Shown piece by piece: positions 1-5,291 of a DNA stretch of 6,280 nt. Each line of letters begins with the position of its first letter. Position 1 is the first letter of the stretch. The position numbers and the translations under genes are program-made. The stretch is from assembly GCA_947624945.1 (NCBI GenBank), contig CANQMJ010000136.1, positions 1-6,280 of the forward strand, given 5' to 3'. Origin of the DNA: an uncultured Clostridia bacterium. Lineage in GTDB: Bacteria > Bacillota > Clostridia > Oscillospirales > CAG-272. The notes beneath the pieces are model-generated. The model was not told where the DNA came from, did not search any database, and saw nothing but the letters and a program-made list of their open reading frames with translations.

Positions 1-1056
1 GCGTTCGTGCCACTCGCGAAAATATACGCCGTAGTCGTGTTTCGTCTTGGGGTATTCCCACATGTCGAACGATTCGTCAATGATGAGGAATCCGAGCTCG
101 TCGCAGAGCTCGAGCAGCTCGACGGCGGGCGGATTGTGCGACGTGCGTATCGAATTCACACCCATGGAGGCGAGCTTTTCGAGCTTGCGCCGCAGCGCGG
201 CTTTGTTGACTGCGGTTCCGAGTGCACCGCAGTCGTGGTGCTCGCATACGCCGTGCAGCTTGACGTGTCTGTCATTTAGATAAAATCCCGAATCGGCGCG
301 GAACCCGATCTTGCGGAAACCAAAGCTGTTCTCCGCCGCGTCGACGATGCTGCCGCCGACTGTGAGCACCGTCGAGAGCGTATACATATATGTGTCGCCG
401 ATGTCCCACAGATGCGGCGACTCAACGTCCATGCTGCATTCGCATACGTCGCCGTCGACGCTCGCGTCGACCGATGCGATCGCGTTTCCGTCGCGGTCGA
501 CGATCTTGTGCGTCAGCGTGCCGTGCCCGCACCCGCAGAGCTCCGTGCGCACGGTGACGCGCCAGTGGCCGCCGTCAAGACGCGCGCACGATATGTAGAC
601 GCCGTCAGAGGTGATGCGCGACACGGGCACGGTTTTAAGCCATACGCGGCGGTATATGCCCGCGCCCGAGTACCAGCGCGTGTTCGGGTCGCGGTACACG
701 CAGCGCACTGCTAACACGTTATCGCCCGCATGCAGATGATCGGTGACGTCGACCTCGAACGTAGTGTAGCCGTACTTCCACTCAAACACAGCCTCGCTGT
801 TGACGAACACGGTCGAGTCCATGTAAACGCCCTCGAAGCGCAGTATCGTGCGGTCTTCCGTCGGCGCATACGTGTAGACGCGCCTGTACCAGCCTTCGCC
901 CGTGCGGTAGAGAGCGTGCGTATCATAGATCATGTAGTCGTGAGGGATCTCGACGGGACGGAACGCGTCCGACGACATCACGTCGCCGTATAAGGCGCCG
1001 AGCTTCGTCTCACAGAATTCCCATCCGTCGCAGAAAAGTTTTGCTGTCGTTATCAT
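1..1056 (-). CDS. Glycoside hydrolase family 2 protein (beta-galactosidase/beta-glucuronidase-like), 3' part missing
   Basis: The 352 visible codons run off the window at base 1 with no stop, so only the N-terminal portion is present. Domain order fits GH2. A sugar-binding jelly-roll domain (about residues 1-145) ends in the family signature around RWYSGAGIYRRVWL (127-140). An immunoglobulin-like domain follows (about 146-250), with SPHLWD at 213-218. The TIM barrel then begins with KLHGVCEHHD (266-275), the second signature NSIRTSHNPP (301-310) and DESFDMW (327-333). The general acid/base (Asn-Glu) and the nucleophile Glu lie downstream, outside the window, so activity cannot be judged. GH2 enzymes release terminal beta-linked galactose, glucuronic acid, mannose or similar sugars, and the substrate here cannot be told. 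No signal peptide is visible, so a cytoplasmic location acting on imported oligosaccharides is inferred. The ATG at 1056 is chosen because GGAG lies 7 nt upstream and the protein starts at a normal GH2 N-terminus. It has its own promoter. Confidence 0.95.
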   Translation of the reverse strand, partial: MITTAKLFCDGWEFCETKLGALYGDVMSSDAFRPVEIPHDYMIYDTHALYRTGEGWYRRVYTYAPTEDRTILRFEGVYMDSTVFVNSEAVFEWKYGYTTFEVDVTDHLHAGDNVLAVRCVYRDPNTRWYSGAGIYRRVWLKTVPVSRITSDGVYISCARLDGGHWRVTVRTELCGCGHGTLTHKIVDRDGNAIASVDASVDGDVCECSMDVESPHLWDIGDTYMYTLSTVLTVGGSIVDAAENSFGFRKIGFRADSGFYLNDRHVKLHGVCEHHDCGALGTAVNKAALRRKLEKLASMGVNSIRTSHNPPAVELLELCDELGFLIIDESFDMWEYPKTKHDYGVYFREWHER

Positions 1057-1063
1057 GATTATT

Positions 1064-1067
1064 CTCC
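1064..1067 (-). promoter_or_regulatory. Ribosome binding site of the GH2 gene
   Basis: GGAG on the minus strand, 7 nt before the ATG at 1056, fixes the GH2 start. Its first base is also the last base of the 14-bp palindrome at 1067-1080, so a protein bound there would sit next to the ribosome landing site. Confidence 0.75.
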
Positions 1068-1080
1068 GTTTATATAAACG
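1067..1080. promoter_or_regulatory. Perfect 14-bp palindrome, candidate operator of the GH2 gene
   Basis: CGTTTATATAAACG is an exact inverted repeat with no spacer. It lies between the -10 element (1091-1096) and the ribosome binding site of the GH2 gene, just downstream of where transcription should start. This is a usual place for a repressor site, and sugar-hydrolase genes are often controlled by LacI-, GntR- or similar-type regulators. No regulator gene is in the window, so the partner is unknown. The palindrome is seen directly; the operator role is inferred. Confidence 0.5.
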
Positions 1081-1090
1081 ATTCCGACTA

Positions 1091-1119
1091 ATCTTACCAT
1101 GCGCGCGAAAAAAAGTCAA
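1091..1119 (-). promoter_or_regulatory. Sigma-70-type promoter for the GH2 gene
   Basis: On the minus strand TTGACT (1119-1114) is separated by exactly 17 nt from TAAGAT (1096-1091). These match five of six bases of the -35 consensus TTGACA and four of six of the -10 consensus TATAAT. Transcription would start near 1083-1085, giving a leader of about 27-30 nt before the ATG at 1056. The spacer holds a run of T followed by alternating CG. The promoter makes GH2 transcription independent of the operon on its right. Confidence 0.7.
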
Positions 1120-1272
1120 TTACAGTCTGTCGGATAAAATGATATAGTTTATCGGTTCTTATAAAAGTTCTTGGAAAGAGGGTGGGTGCAGGGAGGGAGG
1201 AAAACTTCTTTATTTAGGGGACCCCCTTTTGTAGAAAGGTAGGAGTTTTGTCGCTCACGCTCCAAACCTCCC

Positions 1273-1297
1273 ACACTTTTCGCACGACGAAAAGTGT
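1273..1297. repeat. Perfect 10-bp inverted repeat (hairpin) in the intergenic element
   Basis: ACACTTTTCG (1273-1282) and CGAAAAGTGT (1288-1297) are exact reverse complements separated by 5 nt. A shorter outer pair, TCGCTC (1251-1256) and GAGCGA (1307-1312), brackets it, so a longer branched structure is possible. No T-run follows on either strand, so it is not a terminator. Confidence 0.75.
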
Positions 1298-1392
1298 CGC
1301 AGCTCCGAGCGAAGTGAGGAGATGCTCCACTTGTCAAAAGCGGACCAAATCTGTTTATCTTAAGTTTGCACTGAGAATTTTTGTTATTGTTA

Positions 1393-1421
1393 ATTATAGA
1401 AAAATTGTAAAAGTTTTTGAA
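1393..1421 (-). promoter_or_regulatory. Possible promoter inside the intergenic element
   Basis: On the minus strand a perfect -10 hexamer TATAAT (1398-1393) lies 17 nt after TTCAAA (1421-1416), which matches four of six bases of the -35 consensus. It would point towards the GH2 gene, about 330 nt away, and transcribe most of the hairpin-rich block. In AT-rich DNA such matches arise by chance, so this is weak. It could serve a non-coding transcript or nothing. Confidence 0.25.
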
Positions 1422-1446
1422 AGAAAGGGAGTGTGAGGGGAAGTAG

Positions 1447-1472
1447 GAAGAAGGGGCATCAGCCCCTTCTTC
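1447..1472. terminator. Strong GC-rich hairpin, possible terminator downstream of the 97-codon gene
   Basis: GAAGAAGGGGC (1447-1457) and GCCCCTTCTTC (1462-1472) form a perfect 11-bp stem with a 4-nt loop. It lies 67 nt beyond the stop of the small minus-strand gene and could end its transcript. On the minus strand, however, it is followed by CTACTTCCCC and not a clean T-run. On the plus strand it is followed by TGCTTTTT, which looks more like a terminator, but no plus-strand gene is present. The hairpin is certain; the terminator role is not. Confidence 0.4.
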
Positions 1473-1473
1473 T

Positions 1474-1496
1474 GCTTTTTCGCTTTGCGAAAAAGC
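1474..1496. repeat. Perfect 10-bp hairpin next to the previous one
   Basis: GCTTTTTCGC (1474-1483) and GCGAAAAAGC (1487-1496) form a perfect stem with a 3-nt loop, one base after the GC-rich hairpin at 1447-1472. The tandem pair is the most structured part of the intergenic element. Its function is unknown. Confidence 0.75.
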
Positions 1497-1538
1497 CAAC
1501 TTCATTTCAAAAAGTTTTCCTTCCCTCACAGTATAAAC

Positions 1539-1832
1539 CTAAATCTCCCCTACAAGCCGGCGCATCTCGTCGCGCGTATGCACGGAGCGCGCGCGGCGAA
1601 TGATGTCGTCCTGTTCGGAGTTTGACATCGCCGTGAAGCGGTGGAACGCGTCCGTGTCCTGCGCGAAAGCCATGGCGAGTCCCTCGGGCAGCTCGGCGAA
1701 TTCCTCGACGGGCGACACGCCCTGCCACGCGGGATGGTAAGCGCCGGCGCTTATACCGGACGGCAGTCCCGACGGGTCGGGGAAGGAGTACGGGTACGGA
1801 CTGTTGTTATTTGTGTATGAGTTGTTTTTCAT
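1539..1832 (-). CDS. Small protein of unknown function, 97 residues
   Basis: I do not assign this protein to a named family. Residues 1-35 are rich in Asn, Ser, Pro, Tyr and Gly (MKNNSYTNNN, then SPYPYSFPDP) and look disordered. Residues 42-97 look like a compact helical domain with LPEGLAMAFAQ (48-58), AFHRFTAMS (62-70), EQDDIIRRA (73-81) and a C-terminal helix DEMRRLVGEI (88-97). From memory, short gut-Clostridia proteins share a pattern of LP-x-G-x-x-M-A-x-AQ, then a Phe, then a terminal EM-x-x-x-V; their function is not known to me. There is no signal peptide or membrane segment. ATG 1832 is chosen because GAGAGG lies 6 nt upstream (1839-1844). The in-frame ATG at 1838 would have no spacing to it. 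The gene starts 18 nt after the T-rich tail of the esterase terminator, so it is either read through at low level or has an unseen promoter. Composition agrees with a real gene. Confidence 0.72.
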   Translation of the reverse strand: MKNNSYTNNNSPYPYSFPDPSGLPSGISAGAYHPAWQGVSPVEEFAELPEGLAMAFAQDTDAFHRFTAMSNSEQDDIIRRARSVHTRDEMRRLVGEI

Positions 1833-1844
1833 GGTCATCCTCTC

Positions 1845-1893
1845 GGGGGACAAACAAAACGTCCCCGACGTTATTGTCTGCACGTCGGGGACG
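1845..1893 (-). terminator. Intrinsic terminator of the operon, with an alternative pairing partner
   Basis: On the minus strand a perfect 12-bp GC-rich stem (1893-1882 with 1871-1860, loop of 10 nt) is followed directly by TTTTGTTTGT (1859-1850). This is a clear factor-independent terminator 19 nt past the esterase stop. A further GTCCCCC (1851-1845) lies just after the T-tract and could compete for the GGGGAC of the 3' arm (1866-1861), though the 12-bp stem should win. The small gene at 1832 begins right after it, so the hairpin may set how much operon message reaches that gene. Confidence 0.85.
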
Positions 1894-1912
1894 CATGTAT
1901 TCGTGGTAATTA

Positions 1913-2938
1913 TTAGAGCAGGTGACGGTCGATGAAATCGTCCATGAATTCGCCGACCCATACGTGACCGCCCTGATGGACGTGCAGCTCGATATTGTCA
2001 CGCGCGCCGAGGTTTTCGTACGCGGATTCGGCTATTTTGAACTGCGAGCGGACGTTTTCGATGCCGGACGCGCCGGCGAGCCTGTCGTTCACGCCAGATT
2101 CGATGAAAAACGGACGCGGCGCTATCATTGCGCCGATGTCGCCCATGTCGACGGTCTCGTAAAGATGCGGGGCGAAGTTGCAGCCGCAGTTTGCGGGCTG
2201 GAGCAAAAGCGCATCGCGGAAACCGTAGAAATATCCGCTCGTTATCGCGAGAGCGACGCGCCTGTCGAGGGCTGAGAAGTATATGGTCTGCTCGCCGCCG
2301 CCGCTCATACCGGCGCAGCCGATGCGGCGCTCGTCGACATCGTCTATAGACCCAACAAAGTCGAACAGACGCATGAGGTCCCACACCATGCCGCCGATCG
2401 GGGTGATGCCGAGACAAATGCATGCGTTCAGCATCTCGCGGTGCGAGTTCTGCGACTCCTTGCCCTCGCCCTGCTGACCGCGCTCGCGCCGTTCACCCGA
2501 GCCGCGTGCGTCGGGCGCCGCCACATAATAGCCGCGTCGGCAAAGCGACACGCCGAACGATTCGTATTCGAGCGTTTTTTCGTCGGGGGAGAAGCCGAGA
2601 CACGCTTCCTTCGCGCCTCCGTGACCGTGCGGATTGAGCATTGCGGCGCCGTTCGGATGCTCGGGAACGAGAAGATAAAACGTCATGAACACTGTCGGCT
2701 CCGTCTCCATCACATAGTGTCGGCGCACAAAGCCGTCGAAAGCTGCCTCGTCGAGGAGCTGCGCCTGCGCGCCCTCAACGGGTATGCAGCGGTCGAGCCC
2801 TATCGCGGACGACAGCGCCGCCGACGCTTTTTCATACCAGCGCTCGTGCGAGTCTTTGTCCGAGGCGTCGTAGGCGTACCTGCGCGCGAAGCGGTCGAAG
2901 CGAAGCTTCATATACTCTTCGGTCGTATAGTAGGTCAT
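1913..2938 (-). CDS. Alpha/beta-hydrolase of the acetyl-xylan esterase / Abhydrolase_7 type
   Basis: This is a 341-residue serine hydrolase, probably cleaving ester bonds; sugar acetyl esters are a guess from family resemblance. Visible landmarks are the oxyanion-region HGHGG (104-108), PDARGSGERR (142-151), the nucleophile elbow GMSGG with Ser212 (210-214), a likely acid Asp285 in ESGVNDR (280-286) and the catalytic His325 in HQGGHVW (321-327). The triad is therefore complete. CGCNFAPHLY (251-260) and DMGDIGAMIAPRP (264-276) are typical of this bacterial subgroup. No signal peptide is present, so it is probably cytoplasmic. The start at 2938 overlaps the mltG stop as ATGA, with GAGGAGG 7 nt upstream, which implies translational coupling. 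A longer frame open to 3166 would lie inside mltG and is rejected. It is the last gene before the terminator at 1845-1893. Family fold is near certain; substrate is not. Confidence 0.92.
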   Translation of the reverse strand: MTYYTTEEYMKLRFDRFARRYAYDASDKDSHERWYEKASAALSSAIGLDRCIPVEGAQAQLLDEAAFDGFVRRHYVMETEPTVFMTFYLLVPEHPNGAAMLNPHGHGGAKEACLGFSPDEKTLEYESFGVSLCRRGYYVAAPDARGSGERRERGQQGEGKESQNSHREMLNACICLGITPIGGMVWDLMRLFDFVGSIDDVDERRIGCAGMSGGGEQTIYFSALDRRVALAITSGYFYGFRDALLLQPANCGCNFAPHLYETVDMGDIGAMIAPRPFFIESGVNDRLAGASGIENVRSQFKIAESAYENLGARDNIELHVHQGGHVWVGEFMDDFIDRHLL

Positions 2939-4365
2939 TCGTAATCCTCCTCTTCTTCGTCGTCCTCCTGATATTCGGACGAGCCCGAGCCGCCGGCGAA
3001 TATTGTCGATACGGCGACGCCGTTTTTGATATCCTCGATCGCCTGATTGTGCTCGGCGAGCGTTTCGGAAAAGACTGACAGTCCGTCGTTGTTGGCGACA
3101 AAATAGAAGTAGTCGGTAGCGCGCGGATATATCGCGTACGTTATCGCGGCTGTTCCGGGATTGCATATCGGACCGGGCGGCAGACCGCGGTACTTGTACG
3201 TGTTGTACGGCGAGTCATACTCGGTGCCGGTGAGCGTGTCGGGACGCTCGCCCATATCGTTGAACATCGCGTACATGATCGTCGCGTCAGATTCGAGATA
3301 CGGGTACGACGCGCTGTTCTTGAGCCTGTTGTCGAATACGGACGAGACGAGCGGGAATTCGGCCTGCCCACCCGCTTCCGCTTCGACCATCGACGCGAGT
3401 ATCATTGCCTGATCGACCGTCATGCCTTTAGAGTGGACGTAGTCGCGGAATTCATCGGTGAATTTGACCTCGAAGTTGTCGAGCAGCTTCGATATCGCCA
3501 AGACCTCGCTCGAATCGGTGAAAAAGTAGTAGGTGTCGGGGAAGAGGTAGCCGTCGAGACGGTAATATCTGTCCTCGGACCAGCCGTTTTCCTCGAGCTC
3601 GTCGATGAACCAGTAGTTGAAATCGTCGCTCCAATCGTAGTTGTTTATAGCTTCGACGAATCCCTCCTCGGTGCCTATCCCGTTTTCGACGAAAAGGTCT
3701 ATTATCTCCTTTGTCGTCATGCCCTCGGGGATAGTGATAGAGATCTGCTCGACGTCGTGCGTCGGCTTGAACGCGTCGATGAACTGACCGTAATTGAGCG
3801 TCTTTGAAAGCGAATAGTCGCCCGCGACGAATATGCCGTAGTCGGGATCGTTCTCGTTTTCGGTGAACTGCGCGTACAGCTTGAATATTATCGGGTACGA
3901 TATGAGCCCGTTTTCATAGAGCAGATCGGCTATATCGTTGAGCGTCGCCGCCTCGGGCACCGTCACGTCGACGACCTCGTCGTCCTTGACGAGAGCGAAA
4001 ACGTCGTTGCCTATCGGTATGACGACAAAGAGCGCGAGCGCCACGCCGACGACGATAATAAACATGAGGTATACAATGCCCTTTATCGTGCCGACGATGG
4101 CGCCGGTCACGCCGTTTACGTGGCGGTTAATGTCCTTTTCTTCGCTTTCGTCGGACTCGTCAGCGTCGTCGTCGGGAATGTCGTCGTTTACGGACGCCGA
4201 TCTGTATTTGTCGTTAACGTCAGCGTCGACAGCCGCGCCGACGGACGATTTTATCGTATCGCCCGAGTCAGCGTTTTTTTCGGACGCGCGGACTGCGGGA
4301 CGCATTTTTACTGTATGAGCTTCGCGCGGTACGGTTCCGCGTTCATCGCCGTTTTCATCATGCAT
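2935..4365 (-). CDS. mltG: Endolytic murein transglycosylase MltG (YceG family)
   Basis: MltG is a membrane-anchored lytic transglycosylase that cuts nascent peptidoglycan strands and helps end glycan elongation. The 476 residues comprise a cytoplasmic head (1-90) with a strongly acidic patch at 61-77, one membrane helix (about 96-118), and an extracytoplasmic LysM-like/YceG region. In that region, TIPEGMTTKEIIDLF (211-225), DGYLFPDTY (271-279) and LASMVEAEAG (323-332) can be seen; the last carries the conserved catalytic glutamate of the family. SPYNTY (385-390), GLPPGPICNPG (394-404) and YFVANNDG (421-428) complete the domain. A Gly/Ser linker and a Glu/Asp tail end the protein. It is longer than the roughly 340-residue E. 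coli enzyme because of the head and tail. ATG 4365 is chosen because AAAGGAG lies 10 nt upstream; an upstream frame to 4428 would enter the previous gene. It is 26 nt from the CPBP gene and overlaps the esterase by 4 nt. Confidence 0.96.
   Translation of the reverse strand: MHDENGDERGTVPREAHTVKMRPAVRASEKNADSGDTIKSSVGAAVDADVNDKYRSASVNDDIPDDDADESDESEEKDINRHVNGVTGAIVGTIKGIVYLMFIIVVGVALALFVVIPIGNDVFALVKDDEVVDVTVPEAATLNDIADLLYENGLISYPIIFKLYAQFTENENDPDYGIFVAGDYSLSKTLNYGQFIDAFKPTHDVEQISITIPEGMTTKEIIDLFVENGIGTEEGFVEAINNYDWSDDFNYWFIDELEENGWSEDRYYRLDGYLFPDTYYFFTDSSEVLAISKLLDNFEVKFTDEFRDYVHSKGMTVDQAMILASMVEAEAGGQAEFPLVSSVFDNRLKNSASYPYLESDATIMYAMFNDMGERPDTLTGTEYDSPYNTYKYRGLPPGPICNPGTAAITYAIYPRATDYFYFVANNDGLSVFSETLAEHNQAIEDIKNGVAVSTIFAGGSGSSEYQEDDEEEEDYE
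2946..2952 (-). promoter_or_regulatory. Ribosome binding site of the esterase, inside the mltG coding region
   Basis: GAGGAGG, 7 nt before ATG 2938, decides the esterase start. The same bases encode part of the Glu/Asp-rich C-terminus of MltG, so the acidic tail and the translation signal share sequence. Confidence 0.85.
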
Positions 4366-4384
4366 GAAAGAACGACTCCTTTCC

Positions 4385-4409
4385 CCCGCCGTTAGAGAAG
4401 AACGGCGAG
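4385..4409 (-). other. Hairpin across the CPBP stop codon, before the mltG ribosome binding site
   Basis: CGCCGTT and AACGGCG pair perfectly (plus-strand 4387-4393 and 4401-4407), with two more pairs including one G-U, around a 7-nt loop. The TAA stop of the CPBP gene falls at the loop and 3' arm. No T-run follows, so it is not a terminator. It lies just upstream of AAAGGAG (4376-4382) and might influence mltG translation or act as an RNA processing or stability site. The pairing is seen; the role is speculative. Confidence 0.4.
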
Positions 4410-5291
4410 TATGTATATGAGCAGACATGCGGCAAACGGTATCGTCATGACGGCATAGACTGCCGGTGTGCGCTTTTCCTTCGGGCGCACATACGAGCTG
4501 TCGGCGTTGTAGACGCCGTAGCTTTTATAAAGTCTGCCTGCCTCGCCGAACAGAAGCGCGAAAGATAGTATCGTCAGCGCGGTCACGAGAAATGAAAAAA
4601 TAACTATGTTGCGAGGCTGAAGTATGCTGTTCCAGATGTAATCCTCGAAAAACAGTGTGAAGATGTTGTTCGCCGTGTGTACGACCATCGAGGCGAGCAC
4701 CGAGCGGCACGCGTAGGCCGTCATCGCGAGTATGACCCCCGATATAAAATAAACGGGAATTAGCGTCAGGTCGAAGTGCAGCATCGTGAAAAGAACGGAA
4801 CTGAGTACGACCGCCGCCGCGACGCCGCAGTCCTCGTATTCGGCGAGCATGATGCCGCGGAACACGAGCTCCTCCGTTATGGCGGGGAACAGCGCGAACG
4901 ACAGACACGCGAAAATGACCGAATCGCCGTATCCGGCGCTCGGCGTGAAAACGTGATAGATAAGTCCCGTTTCAGGCGTGTAGTGAAGCGCCGAATTTAT
5001 CCACAGCTTGATTGTGCACGTTGAGAGTATGAGCGTTATCGTTGAAATAAGAATGAACGGTATGCTGCCCGGTTCGAAGAGCCGGAACCGTATCGCGCTC
5101 GAATATCCGCCGCCGCGCAGCCGACAAAAGAACAGCGCCGGCATCGCGAATATAAGAAGCTCAAAAATAATGACGGTCAGATACGGATTCGTGCTGCCGA
5201 GAGTCGACGGGTCGACGAGCTCCGAGCCGAGCAGAAGCAGAAATATGACTGCGCACAGCGTCGGCGCTGCGTTAACGGACCGTATTTTCAA
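4392..5291 (-). CDS. CPBP (CAAX/Abi) family intramembrane glutamic protease homologue
   Basis: This 299-residue polytopic membrane protein has several hydrophobic segments: about 10-22, 37-56, 77-97, 124-137, 158-172, 175-193, 228-248 and 276-298. The family signature is present: EELVFRG (140-146, giving the EExxxR motif), FTMLH (168-172, FxxxH), and HTANN (205-209, His plus Asn). All residues thought to be needed for proteolysis in the Rce1/Abi family are retained, so it is probably active. Bacterial members act in bacteriocin self-immunity, surface-protein processing or signalling; nothing here picks one. No bacteriocin gene is adjacent. The only plausible start is TTG at 5291, 20 nt inside the upstream gene, with AAGGAG 12 nt before it. 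An in-frame stop lies shortly upstream and the next Met is residue 50, which would remove the first two membrane segments. Placement before mltG fits a cell-envelope role. Confidence 0.92.
   Translation of the reverse strand: MKIRSVNAAPTLCAVIFLLLLGSELVDPSTLGSTNPYLTVIIFELLIFAMPALFFCRLRGGGYSSAIRFRLFEPGSIPFILISTITLILSTCTIKLWINSALHYTPETGLIYHVFTPSAGYGDSVIFACLSFALFPAITEELVFRGIMLAEYEDCGVAAAVVLSSVLFTMLHFDLTLIPVYFISGVILAMTAYACRSVLASMVVHTANNIFTLFFEDYIWNSILQPRNIVIFSFLVTALTILSFALLFGEAGRLYKSYGVYNADSSYVRPKEKRTPAVYAVMTIPFAACLLIYILAVLL

Larger units (their letters stand above)
1160..1532. repeat. AT-richer, hairpin-dense intergenic element bounded by an imperfect inverted repeat
   Basis: No convincing gene lies between 1057 and 1538; this is the main content of that gap. 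The block is visibly poorer in G+C than the genes. AGGAAAACTT at 1198-1207 recurs inverted as AAGTTTTCCT at 1512-1521, with flanks that also match imperfectly (TGCAGGGAGGG on the left against TGTGAGGGA on the inverted right side). A related motif AAAAGTT-C/T-TTG with a purine-rich tail occurs in direct orientation at about 1163-1183 and 1409-1430. Three perfect hairpins lie inside (1273-1297, 1447-1472, 1474-1496). TCGCTC (1251-1256) and GAGCGA (1307-1312) form an outer pair around the first. From memory, similar hairpin-rich spacers recur in gut Clostridia genomes. A dispersed non-coding repeat (MITE- or REP-like) is the best reading; no transposase or clear target duplication is seen. Confidence 0.5.

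Noticed and set aside
1331..1336. A perfect minus-strand TTGACA (a -35 hexamer).
   Set aside because: No acceptable -10 element lies 16-18 nt downstream, so there is no promoter to claim.
1149..1529. A 126-codon minus-strand open frame across the intergenic block.
   Set aside because: It runs through the inverted repeats and all three hairpins, has no ribosome binding site that I can see, and its composition follows the repeats. It reads as translated repeat DNA.
1833..1961. N-terminal extension of the small protein to an upstream Met at 1961.
   Set aside because: It would pass through the intrinsic terminator and overlap the end of the esterase gene. The GAGAGG site supports the start at 1832.
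2441..2944. Long plus-strand frames opposite the esterase and other genes (also at 412-714, 1922-2275, 3433-3807, 5008-5499 and 5599-6084).
   Set aside because: They are mirror frames of GC-rich minus-strand genes with clear domains. Their products are low-complexity Arg/Val/Ala-rich and resemble no family.
2939..3166. N-terminal extension of the esterase to 3166.
   Set aside because: The extra residues are arginine-rich out-of-frame mltG. The ATGA overlap and GAGGAGG mark 2938 as the start.
4392..5291. Reading the CPBP protein as a bacteriocin immunity or phage-defence (Abi) gene.
   Set aside because: No bacteriocin, toxin or defence gene is adjacent, and the neighbours are housekeeping genes. 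The family name alone does not support defence.
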